Of a DNA stretch of 5,516 nt, positions 1 to 5,516 are shown piece by piece (within the stretch, counting starts at the first letter, position 1; each line of letters opens with the position of its first letter). Under the pieces are notes generated by a model. It was not told where the DNA came from, made no database searches, and worked only from the letters and a program-made list of their open reading frames with translations. Source of the stretch: ANME-2 cluster archaeon (GTDB lineage: Archaea > Halobacteriota > Methanosarcinia > Methanosarcinales > Methanogasteraceae); contig PIXW01000239.1 in assembly GCA_003601535.1 (NCBI GenBank), positions 1-5,516 on the forward strand, given 5' to 3'. A program made the translations under genes and the position numbers.

Positions 1-491
1 ACCACACCCGTAAAAAGCGTCAGTATCACGAGAATGAACATCAGCGCGCCGACCGCTTTTAATGCCGCGGTCTTATGCATCTGCGGCGATTGGTATCGAT
101 TCACTTTTCCTGGAATTGCGAGGCTTAAGTCCACCTCGATTCCCTGATCTGGTTCTGCCAACAGATCGATATCAAAGCTCTCAGTATTCGCGCCGTATCC
201 GACGGTCACAGAGATACTTCCGTGTCGTTGCGTCTGAATATGCGCGACCACATCTATCGTAGTCCTCCCGATCGCAACAAAATCATTGCGCAGAAACCTG
301 ATGTCGTCCTCGATTTCCGGACTGGCAGATAGATATATCTGGGTTGGCGCACCGTAGTTTGTGATCCTGATCGGAAATGTATAGTCTCTGCCGCGTCGCA
401 TCATCAACTCAACGTGCTGAGTCTCAAATTCGATGGAGTTGAATCGAATCCGGTTCAGAACGATCTGCTGCAAGGATTTTTTCCGATCCAT
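1..491 (-). CDS. Beta-rich protein with C-terminal membrane segment, partial (3' end off window)
   Basis: This gene reads open for 163 codons on the minus strand from an ATG at 491 and leaves the window before its stop. About residues 20-125 look like one beta-sandwich: alternating hydrophobic strands, a turn with NYGAP near 45-49 and VTVGYGANTESFDI near 95-108. A polar linker (about 125-140) is followed by a hydrophobic stretch from about 144 onward (ending FILVILTLFTGV) that must be a membrane helix, so the beta domain is probably membrane-tethered. There is no N-terminal signal peptide, so which side the domain faces is unclear. The start lies 5 bases after the Trm112 stop, with no purine-rich site before it (the mRNA has CCTCC there), so translation probably depends on coupling; a TTG at 500 is a less likely start. 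The pattern resembles a small haloarchaeal family I recall as DUF7524, but that is tentative and gives no function. Confidence 0.82.
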   Translation of the reverse strand, partial: MDRKKSLQQIVLNRIRFNSIEFETQHVELMMRRGRDYTFPIRITNYGAPTQIYLSASPEIEDDIRFLRNDFVAIGRTTIDVVAHIQTQRHGSISVTVGYGANTESFDIDLLAEPDQGIEVDLSLAIPGKVNRYQSPQMHKTAALKAVGALMFILVILTLFTGV

Positions 492-496
492 ATTAT

Positions 497-673
497 TCAA
501 CGGAGGTCTGGTGGAAGCATGTTTGGTATACCGTCCTCGATCGGATAGTATTCATCGCATTTCTTGCAATATAACGTGCCTGTGATGATTTCACCATTCT
601 CTTCGGTAACATTCAGTTCGAGATCGCCTTTGCATATCGGGCAGGCAAGGATATCCATCAGTTCTCGTTTCAT
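497..673 (-). CDS. trm112: Trm112-like zinc-ribbon methyltransferase partner
   Basis: This 58-residue protein has the Trm112/DUF343 layout: N-terminal MKRELMDILACPIC, a second cysteine pair CKKC, then EYYPIEDGIPNMLP. The four cysteines (C11, C14, C36, C39) would bind one zinc. In the family, Trm112 is a cytoplasmic subunit that stabilises and activates several methyltransferases acting on tRNA, rRNA and release factor; which partners apply here cannot be read from the window. A longer reading frame begins at 775, but the ATG at 673 is chosen because GGTGA lies 7 bases before it, the protein then has normal family length, and the extra 34 residues would only overlap the ligase gene. The gene sits 35 bases after the ligase stop and 5 bases before the next start, so it is in the same operon. 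The identification is firm at family level. Confidence 0.93.
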   Translation of the reverse strand: MKRELMDILACPICKGDLELNVTEENGEIITGTLYCKKCDEYYPIEDGIPNMLPPDLR

Positions 674-708
674 CGGTAATTCACCGGCGAAAAATTGTAC
701 CGCATTTA

Positions 709-1575
709 TTAAATCCTTTTGCTCAACATCGAGATCACATAATCTACAATATCTCTGGTAACATCGACTCCACACGCCTCAAATATTCCTTTTCCGGATG
801 GTGTACCGTTGATCTCGAGAATTGCGAGACCATCGCCGGTTTCAGCGATATCAACACCTGCAAAAGCAGTGCCGATGGCATTTGATGCCTGAATCGCGAT
901 CTCTTCCTGCTCCGGATCCGGCACACAGCGCTCAGGTCTTCCGCTCTGGCTCAGATTGGTGATCCATCCATTCCGGGCATATCTATAGATCGAGCCAGCA
1001 GCCCGATTCCCGACGACAAAGACCCTCATATCCCGTTTCATGGGTATAAATTCCTGAAGATAAAGTACCCCCCTTTTCGAAAGTATCTCTTCAATAAAAT
1101 TGCGATTTGAGTCGAAAAGGTCAGGATCGCTTCGAAAACGTCTGATTCCGATTCCCTTGTACCCGAAGATCGGTTTGATCACGATCTCACCACATCGGTC
1201 AAGCATATCCATCGCAACATCCACATCACAAGTCACAACCGTCTCCGGTACCGGGAGACCTGATTTTTTGAGCAGATAGAGGGAATAATATTTGTTTGCA
1301 GCATTCTGTATCGATTCTGGCGTGTTTATGATCGGCACTTCTTCAGCAAGGATTCTTAAGAGATCAAATTTGAAAGAAACCTCCTCGAATGCACCAGCAC
1401 CAACATCACGCACGATTGCAGCATCCATTCCACCAGTTTCAGGAAGATCGAACGCGTAAGATGTGATTTCGCTCAACCTGAATGGAACCGGAGATGCACC
1501 CCTATCTCTTATCGACTGGATGAGAGCACGTGTGGTCCAGTCGTTCTGATCAGTGATCGCAATTCCGATATTCAT
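709..1575 (-). CDS. mptN: RimK-like ATP-grasp glutamate ligase, probable tetrahydromethanopterin:alpha-L-glutamate ligase
   Basis: The 288-residue protein is a full-length RimK-type ATP-grasp ligase, which joins glutamate to a carboxyl group through an acyl-phosphate made from ATP. An N-terminal Rossmann-like domain (about 1-85) carries the NTPESIQNAANKYYS motif (84-98). The ATP-grasp part shows IVIKP (lysine 134), the flexible loop GYKGIGI (138-144), the hinge QEFIP (174-178), DMRVFVVG (182-189), the basic AGSIYRYA stretch (193-200), WITNLSQSG (204-212), and the metal ligands D242, E254 and N256 in VDIAE and LEINGTP. Archaeal members include MptN, which makes tetrahydrosarcinapterin, and CofF, which adds a terminal alpha-glutamate to F420. 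I favour MptN from length, overall character and a remembered pairing with Trm112, but cannot exclude CofF or another acceptor. The ATG overlaps the preceding stop as ATGA, and no strong ribosome binding site is visible, so translation is probably coupled. Confidence 0.85.
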   Translation of the reverse strand: MNIGIAITDQNDWTTRALIQSIRDRGASPVPFRLSEITSYAFDLPETGGMDAAIVRDVGAGAFEEVSFKFDLLRILAEEVPIINTPESIQNAANKYYSLYLLKKSGLPVPETVVTCDVDVAMDMLDRCGEIVIKPIFGYKGIGIRRFRSDPDLFDSNRNFIEEILSKRGVLYLQEFIPMKRDMRVFVVGNRAAGSIYRYARNGWITNLSQSGRPERCVPDPEQEEIAIQASNAIGTAFAGVDIAETGDGLAILEINGTPSGKGIFEACGVDVTRDIVDYVISMLSKRI

Positions 1576-1931
1576 GGTATCCGCTCGATGATTGCGTCAA
1601 TCTGCATGTATTTTTTGTAAAATTTGGTTGACTTCTCGATGAATCTTGCTGCTGCAAGTCCCTTATCTGTGATCACGTATCCGCCACGCTGCACCCTCTT
1701 CGCGAGCCCCTCCAGCAAGAAGACGGTCTTGAGCTTGCTTGCAACACTGCCGCGATCAGCAACCTGATCAGTGTATGCGCGAATATCTGAGAACAAGGTG
1801 ACTCTCCCTTCATTGGATGCAAGGGCAAGAATGATCAGCCGGTACTGGATATCACCAGGACCCTGGTTGATGCCGAGCGATCGAAAGTATGCGGCAGCCT
1901 CCTGCTCCAGAGAAACGTCGATCTCACCCAT
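1572..1931 (-). CDS. Small winged-helix-like protein, function unknown
   Basis: I do not recognise a named family for this 119-residue soluble protein. Its predicted layout resembles a winged helix: helices at about 8-18, 28-40 and 44-55, a likely recognition helix at about 58-76 (DRGSVASKLKTVFLLEGLAKR), a two-stranded wing around KRVQRGGYVITDKG (78-91), then a helix and a lysine-rich C-terminal helix (about 99-118). The phrase GYVITDKGLAAA is typical of archaeal MarR/ArsR-like or PadR-like regulators at the end of the wing, so DNA binding is plausible but inferred. The start is well supported: GAGGTGATC, an almost complete match to the 16S rRNA tail, stands 1 base before the ATG, inside the end of the membrane-protein gene, which it overlaps by 8 bases. 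Its own stop overlaps the ligase start by 4 bases. It could be a local regulator or a protein-interaction module. Confidence 0.88.
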   Translation of the reverse strand: MGEIDVSLEQEAAAYFRSLGINQGPGDIQYRLIILALASNEGRVTLFSDIRAYTDQVADRGSVASKLKTVFLLEGLAKRVQRGGYVITDKGLAAARFIEKSTKFYKKYMQIDAIIERIP

Positions 1932-2673
1932 CGATCACCTCTATCTCGTCATGGATTTCCCTGATTCCGAGACGGTCCTGCAACGTATCTGGCGGATGGT
2001 ATGCAAGAAAAGCGAGAACAACACCGATCAGTATGAATATGCGGGATACCACCTGCATCACATCCCAAATCGCAATCGCATCCACAAGAATGAAATCAAA
2101 GACGATGGATATCGCAACCAGCGTCAGTGCTATGCGGTACCGGTGGCGTTTTGAGATTTTTCGAGCCAGAATGATCCCGAGAAGAGCGATAACCATCGCT
2201 GTCGGCACGATGAACAGTCCTGACAGGTATACGGTGATTGCGGCATCGCTGTCGATAGAGAAGATGGTAGCCCAGTAGGTCACTTCGGGACCAGCGATCT
2301 CAGATGTGAAGAGAAACCATAGATACACGATGCCGAATGCTGAAAATATCAGGGACATCGCCAGGCTCGCTCTTTTATCCCCTGTAACAACATAAACGAT
2401 GAAGAATACCAGTGACACCGGAAGAAATGCAAGAGGGATGGATGCAAGATAATAACAGATCCTATCAACGCCAGTATAGCCATAAAATGCCGCGATCACG
2501 CGAACACAGACGAACAGAAAGGCTAATGCAATCGTTGCCCAGAAGAGGATCAATGCCCAGAGGGAGGGAAGGTTTGTATCCTTATACTCCTGCTTATGCA
2601 GCGTCCATACGAACGCGAATGCGGACATCGCTATCGCAGCACATGCCGCTGCATTCAACAGAAGACCGCTCAT
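1924..2673 (-). CDS. Seven-helix integral membrane protein, function unknown
   Basis: This 249-residue protein has about seven hydrophobic segments, roughly at 4-24, 37-60, 72-97, 103-123, 145-170, 178-200 and 207-225, then a short acidic soluble tail ending HDEIEVIDG. Positive residues gather after segment 5 (ARKISKRHRYR, 170-180) and after segment 3 (GDKR, 98-101), which places those loops in the cytoplasm and the N-terminus probably outside. No catalytic or transport motif is recognisable. The layout recalls 7TM sensory input domains that precede histidine kinases in archaea, but no kinase or other output domain is attached; it could equally be a small transporter or scaffold. The ATG at 2673 follows the glpX stop by 15 bases, and AGGTGA lies 3 bases before it, matching the inner part of the 16S tail complement. 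Its end overlaps the winged-helix-like gene by 8 bases, so the two proteins are probably made together. Confidence 0.87.
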   Translation of the reverse strand: MSGLLLNAAACAAIAMSAFAFVWTLHKQEYKDTNLPSLWALILFWATIALAFLFVCVRVIAAFYGYTGVDRICYYLASIPLAFLPVSLVFFIVYVVTGDKRASLAMSLIFSAFGIVYLWFLFTSEIAGPEVTYWATIFSIDSDAAITVYLSGLFIVPTAMVIALLGIILARKISKRHRYRIALTLVAISIVFDFILVDAIAIWDVMQVVSRIFILIGVVLAFLAYHPPDTLQDRLGIREIHDEIEVIDG

Positions 2674-2688
2674 ACGTCACCTTATCGC

Positions 2689-3783
2689 TTATCGCATTCG
2701 GATCGGCGTCTCTTCCTTGTCGATGATATATATGCTGTCGACGAAACGAACGATCCCGGAACCAGAGCCCATGACAACAGATCGTACCCTTGCACCATCG
2801 TTCTCAAAGAAGTTCACGCCCTCGAACAGATCGCTCTGTGTTACACCTGTTGCTGAGAAGATGGTATCCTTTCCAGGAGCAAGATCCTCTGTGTAAAGTA
2901 CTTTATCGATATCATTAATCCCCATATCAAGCAATCTCGGAATGAATTTATCGTATTCTTTTGTTATCTCATCTTCGCTCTTTTGATTCGCCTTTGCTGG
3001 CAGAATGAATCGGCTGATTATCTTCCCTCCAGTCGTCCGGAGCGCGGATGCGGTCAGAACGCCTTCTGGTGCTGCTCCGATGCCCATACCGACATGAACA
3101 TTGGTGCCGCGTATGCCTGCTGCTATTCCAGGCATCAAATCGCCATCAGTAACAAGCCTCACCTTCGCGCCGGTATCCCGCACCTCTTTTATCAATTCCG
3201 CATGTCTTGGTCGTTCGAGTATCACCACGATCAGATCTTCGATTCTGCGGTTCAGTGCCTCTGCTACTATCTTCAGGTTATATTCAGGTGCTGAATCGAG
3301 ATCAAGTCGTTTTCCGGTCTTCTTTTCATATCGCACCACCTCAGGACCAACGATCAGTTTATCGAGGTAGATATCAGGCGCATGCATAAGTCCACCTGCT
3401 TCTGACATTGCCATCACCGATGCCGCTCCGAACTGATTCTCTGCTGCAAGATTCGTACCCTCGAGCGGATCGACTGCAATATCGACCTTGGGCCCATTCC
3501 CGGTTCCGACCTTCTCTCCGATATACAGCATCGGCGCCTCATCTCGCTCGCCCTCGCCTATCACAATCTCGCCATCGATATCGAATCTTGCCAGCACCCT
3601 TCGCATCGCCTCAACCGCAGCATCATCTGCTGCATGTCGGTCACCGAGACCTATCCATCGTGCAGAAGCGACCGCCCCAGCCTCTGTCACCTTCAAAATC
3701 TTCAGAAACAGATTTCTTTCGATATCTCCCATCCGTGCGATCATCGTTTCAGGAACACCGACACCTTCAGTTCTTGCTGACAT
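2689..3783 (-). CDS. glpX: Class II fructose-1,6-bisphosphatase (GlpX family)
   Basis: The protein hydrolyses fructose 1,6-bisphosphate to fructose 6-phosphate and phosphate in the cytoplasm, a committed step of gluconeogenesis. At 364 residues it aligns through its length with bacterial GlpX, with about 20 extra N-terminal residues and a slightly longer C-terminus. All metal-binding acids known from E. coli GlpX have counterparts: D53 in AADDAAVEAM, E77 in IGEGERDEAPMLYIGE, D105 and E108 in VDPLEGT, and E240 in GAAPEGVLTA. DGD (213-215) and FSATGVTQSDLFEGV (309-323) are also family signatures. The ATG at 3783 is preferred because a TATA-like box lies about 27 bases upstream, the spacing for a leaderless archaeal mRNA; ATGs at codons 14 and 18 are alternatives, the latter close to where E. 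coli GlpX begins. It leads the minus-strand operon. A related sugar-bisphosphate substrate cannot be excluded. Confidence 0.95.
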   Translation of the reverse strand: MSARTEGVGVPETMIARMGDIERNLFLKILKVTEAGAVASARWIGLGDRHAADDAAVEAMRRVLARFDIDGEIVIGEGERDEAPMLYIGEKVGTGNGPKVDIAVDPLEGTNLAAENQFGAASVMAMSEAGGLMHAPDIYLDKLIVGPEVVRYEKKTGKRLDLDSAPEYNLKIVAEALNRRIEDLIVVILERPRHAELIKEVRDTGAKVRLVTDGDLMPGIAAGIRGTNVHVGMGIGAAPEGVLTASALRTTGGKIISRFILPAKANQKSEDEITKEYDKFIPRLLDMGINDIDKVLYTEDLAPGKDTIFSATGVTQSDLFEGVNFFENDGARVRSVVMGSGSGIVRFVDSIYIIDKEETPIRMR

Positions 3784-3806
3784 GTGTTGACATTCTGCTT
3801 TCGAGG

Positions 3807-3814
3807 CATATAAG
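3807..3814 (-). promoter_or_regulatory. TATA-like box for glpX operon
   Basis: On the minus strand this reads CTTATATG, close to the archaeal TTTATATA box. Its centre is 27-28 bases before the A of the glpX ATG, so transcription would start at or within a base or two of the start codon and give a leaderless mRNA. The absence of any ribosome binding site before that ATG agrees. The purine-containing bases just upstream (CGTAAG on the minus strand) could serve as a weak TFB recognition element. This is a sequence inference only. Confidence 0.55.
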
Positions 3815-3867
3815 CTTACGTTCTGGCAAAGGAGTTACATATCTCTCAAATTATAGCCTCCCCGATA

Positions 3868-3880
3868 ACAAATTAAAAAT
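3868..3880 (-). terminator. T-rich tract, possible eS1 terminator
   Basis: About 40 bases past the eS1 stop the minus strand reads ATTTTTAATTTGT, the kind of T-rich tract that ends archaeal transcripts without a hairpin. Together with the promoter-like box nearer glpX it would separate the two transcription units within the 138-base spacer 3784-3921. That spacer otherwise shows no gene. The tract is short and interrupted, so the call is weak. Confidence 0.3.
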
Positions 3881-3921
3881 CAGCACCGTAAGATCACGAA
3901 TGAGACGGATTTCAGCGCCCG

Positions 3922-4512
3922 TCACCGCCCAGCCGGAGCACCAGTAATCTCTGTTTTTACAATCTCCACCCTGCGCAGTGGATATATACCTTTTACGCTG
4001 CGATAAACCTTTGCGGAAAGTTTTCCCTGCACTATCTCCTCGATCAACTTTTCAAAATCAAGTTTTTTTGCGCGATCTAGAATAATTTCATTCGTTTTCT
4101 CACGTATCGTCTTCATCTGGCTTGTTTTTGCACGATGTGTCGTGAAGCAGGTCGGTTTTAACCGTACCCGATATCCATCCTTCGTATACACCTCCAGATT
4201 GGTATCGATGCGTGAGGTCTGGCGCTTAATGAGCGATGCGATATAATCATTGGTCAGTTGATGTCCGACAAATACTGTGTTTGCTGTGTCACCGCTCACA
4301 TCCTCGACCCTGAACCGCAGTTTGATGTTCTGTTTCGAGTAATCGTTTGTTATCTCGCCAACCGTGACCTCCATCGCCCGTCCGATCAGTTTCTCTGGTG
4401 CATCTGCAGGAGTTTCCCCTATGACTGTCCTGCCAAACATCTCAGGGGCTACGATCTGGTACCATTTCTTTGTCTTCCATCGATCAGCTTTTCTGGTCGT
4501 TTTTCTTGCCAA
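3922..4512 (-). CDS. rps3ae: Small-subunit ribosomal protein eS1 (S3Ae)
   Basis: This 196-residue protein is the archaeal/eukaryotic 30S protein eS1, formerly S3Ae, which binds near the mRNA exit region of the small subunit. Family hallmarks are the basic start, KKWYQIVAPEMFG (15-27), IGETPADAPEKLIGR (31-45), the basic stretch RVRLKPTCFTTHRAKTSQMK (115-134), and YPLRRVEIVKTEI near the C-terminus (177-189). Length is normal for archaeal members and no domain is missing. The start codon is TTG at 4512, giving MARKTTRK after initiation; it is supported by GGAGG 9 bases upstream and by the expected N-terminus, with no in-frame ATG nearby that keeps it. It is a single-gene unit here: the next gene downstream is 138 bases away with its own promoter-like box, and the upstream neighbour is divergent. 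Confidence 0.97.
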   Translation of the reverse strand: MARKTTRKADRWKTKKWYQIVAPEMFGRTVIGETPADAPEKLIGRAMEVTVGEITNDYSKQNIKLRFRVEDVSGDTANTVFVGHQLTNDYIASLIKRQTSRIDTNLEVYTKDGYRVRLKPTCFTTHRAKTSQMKTIREKTNEIILDRAKKLDFEKLIEEIVQGKLSAKVYRSVKGIYPLRRVEIVKTEITGAPAGR

Positions 4513-4521
4513 TGTTGGTTT

Positions 4522-4526
4522 CCTCC
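4522..4526 (-). promoter_or_regulatory. Shine-Dalgarno site deciding the TTG start of eS1
   Basis: The minus strand has GGAGG here, ending 9 bases before the TTG at 4512. It is the canonical complement to the 16S rRNA tail and it fixes the unusual TTG start, since no ATG lies at a suitable distance. Confidence 0.75.
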
Positions 4527-4549
4527 GGATGATATGTTGCCATGCATAG

Positions 4550-4557
4550 TTATAAAG
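4550..4557. promoter_or_regulatory. Shared TATA-like box in the divergent eS1 / exchanger spacer
   Basis: The bases TTATAAAG (plus) read CTTTATAA on the minus strand, so both orientations resemble an archaeal TATA box. On the minus side a start about 24-26 bases away would fall near 4527-4530, giving a leader of about 15-18 bases that just includes the GGAGG of eS1. On the plus side the start would fall near 4578-4581, leaving only about 6-9 bases before the exchanger ATG, which has no ribosome binding site. The 74-base spacer shows no other obvious box. One box serving both genes is inferred from spacing. Confidence 0.5.
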
Positions 4558-4586
4558 ATTATGTACTATGAAACCGATTTAATCTT

Positions 4587-5510
4587 ATGCTGATAGAACT
4601 CCTTGTCCTGCTGACATCCGCTATCTTCCTGGCATATTCGAGTGACTGGTTCACTGGCGGCGCATCGAAACTCGCAAGGGCTATAGGCGTGTCAGATTTC
4701 ATGATCGGTGCGACCGTTGTTGCGATCGGAACGTCGCTTCCCGAGATTACGGTCTCTGCATACTCATCGCTTACCGGCAACCCAGAAATTGCGATCGGGA
4801 ACATCATCGGATCGAACATCACCAACATCGCGCTGGTACTTGGCGCAGCATGTCTTTTTTATCCCATTGCAATCGATTCCAGTGTCTACCGTGATGCAAA
4901 GACCCATGTGCTGATACTGGTTCTCGCATCATGCTGTCTTTTGTATAATAGCAAAATCACACGCGTGGAAGGGTTGCTGCTTATCATCGTGTACGGGTGG
5001 TATATCTGGGACGGATACGTCATACACCGGTCGCAGCATATCATTCCAAAGGTTCATGAAAATAACGTCATCAGATCCATACTCTATACTATCGTGGGGC
5101 TTGCAGGTGTGCTTTTGGCATGCAAGTTTCTGGTTGGTGCTGCTATCGATATCGCATCGGAACTGGGCGTCTCAGCAACCATCATCGGGCTCTCGATGGT
5201 CGCACTCGGAACCTCGCTTCCGGAACTTGCGGTCTCGATTGTAGCCGCCAGGAAGAGACAGGGTATGTTGGTTTTCGGAAATGTCATTGGAAGCAACATC
5301 GCAAACATCCTGCTTGGTCTTGGAATTGGCGCTGGAATACAGACCATCCCGATGGCCGATGGCGAGACCCTCGTGGACGATATCGTTCTGATGGTCTTTC
5401 TGGCGATGGCGATGGTAATTTTTATACGGTATCGAGGAGTTTTTGACAGGAGGGTCGGTATGCTGTTTATTATGGTCTATGTGATCTTTATCGCGATGGT
5501 TTTTTTGTAG
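4587..5510 (+). CDS. Cation/Ca2+ exchanger (CaCA family, YrbG / archaeal NCX type)
   Basis: The 307-residue membrane protein is a complete member of the Ca2+/cation antiporter superfamily, about the size of the structurally known Methanocaldococcus exchanger NCX_Mj. It has two inverted halves of roughly five helices each. Each half carries both parts of the alpha-repeat: GATVVAIGTSLPEITVS (41-57) with IGNIIGSNITNIAL (70-83), and IIGLSMVALGTSLPELAVS (199-217) with FGNVIGSNIANILL (230-243). The ion-binding residues T49, S50, E53 and T209, S210, E213 are present, as are N80 and N240. A short polar loop (about 147-162) joins the halves, with no regulatory domain. The protein would exchange Ca2+, or possibly another cation, for Na+ or H+ across the cytoplasmic membrane; the exact ions cannot be read off. 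The ATG has no ribosome binding site, which fits a near-leaderless transcript. A run of seven T bases (5500-5506) overlaps the end of the gene. Confidence 0.95.
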   Translation: MLIELLVLLTSAIFLAYSSDWFTGGASKLARAIGVSDFMIGATVVAIGTSLPEITVSAYSSLTGNPEIAIGNIIGSNITNIALVLGAACLFYPIAIDSSVYRDAKTHVLILVLASCCLLYNSKITRVEGLLLIIVYGWYIWDGYVIHRSQHIIPKVHENNVIRSILYTIVGLAGVLLACKFLVGAAIDIASELGVSATIIGLSMVALGTSLPELAVSIVAARKRQGMLVFGNVIGSNIANILLGLGIGAGIQTIPMADGETLVDDIVLMVFLAMAMVIFIRYRGVFDRRVGMLFIMVYVIFIAMVFL

Positions 5511-5516
5511 ACGGGG

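Noticed and set aside
62..262. 66-codon plus-strand open frame at the left end
   Set aside because: It lies inside the longer minus-strand partial gene, which has a coherent beta-domain plus membrane-segment layout and operon spacing.
674..775. 34-residue N-terminal extension of Trm112
   Set aside because: It overlaps the ligase gene, exceeds normal family length, and the internal ATG at 673 has GGTGA 7 bases upstream.
744..926. 60-codon minus-strand open frame inside the ligase gene
   Set aside because: It is an out-of-frame reading of the conserved ATP-grasp region and its product has no recognisable features.
1771..2278. Two overlapping plus-strand open frames (127 and 129 codons) opposite the winged-helix-like and membrane-protein genes
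   Set aside because: They overlap each other in different frames, have low-complexity Met/Arg/Ser-rich products and lack ribosome sites, while the minus-strand frames have good start signals.
3784..3921. Possible small gene or structured RNA in the glpX-eS1 spacer
   Set aside because: Both strands give only very short frames. I found no convincing stem-loop or riboswitch-like pattern by eye, only a TATA-like box and a T-rich tract.
3408..3947. 179-codon open frame on the plus strand, antisense to glpX and its promoter region
   Set aside because: The product is rich in Ser, Pro and Arg with no fold-like pattern. It lies over a strongly conserved glpX frame, so it is a shadow of that gene's codon bias.
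5500..5506. Seven-T run as a transcription terminator of the exchanger gene
   Set aside because: The T run encodes part of the C-terminal Val-Phe-Leu and the window ends six bases after the stop, so a terminator cannot be separated from coding sequence.

Overview
The window looks like chromosomal DNA from a methanogen-like euryarchaeon, most plausibly within or near Methanosarcinales/ANME-type lineages. The main pointers are an archaeal/eukaryotic ribosomal protein eS1 (S3Ae), a RimK-type ATP-grasp ligase of the kind that adds glutamate to tetrahydromethanopterin or coenzyme F420, and a short archaeal Trm112-type zinc protein. Archaeal TATA-like boxes sit at leaderless or near-leaderless distances from start codons. 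The lineage is inferred from gene content and protein character; no 16S rRNA is present.

Layout. Positions 1-3783 carry a tightly packed minus-strand gene string. In transcription order it is: class II fructose-1,6-bisphosphatase (glpX, 3783-2689), a seven-helix membrane protein (2673-1924), a 119-residue winged-helix-like protein (1931-1572), a RimK-like glutamate ligase (1575-709, probable mptN), a 58-residue Trm112-like protein (673-497), and a beta-rich protein with a C-terminal membrane segment that runs off the left edge (491-1). Gaps are 15, -8, -4, 35 and 5 bases, so the six genes are probably one operon. A TATA-like box about 27 bases before the glpX ATG suggests a leaderless transcript; the downstream genes lean on GGTGA-type ribosome binding sites or on stop/start overlap. 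A 138-base spacer (3784-3921) separates this block from the eS1 gene (4512-3922, minus, TTG start). Across a 74-base divergent spacer lies a complete cation/Ca2+ exchanger (4587-5510, plus).

How the genes fit together. The eS1, ligase and Trm112 genes are housekeeping: translation, methanogenic cofactor tailoring and activation of methyltransferases. GlpX belongs to gluconeogenesis, and the exchanger moves Ca2+ or another cation against Na+ or H+. The least explained part is the trio of membrane protein, winged-helix-like protein and terminal membrane-anchored protein inside this otherwise metabolic/translation operon. I see no mobile element, CRISPR array, tRNA, rRNA or defence-type system, and no clear sign of horizontal transfer in base composition by eye.
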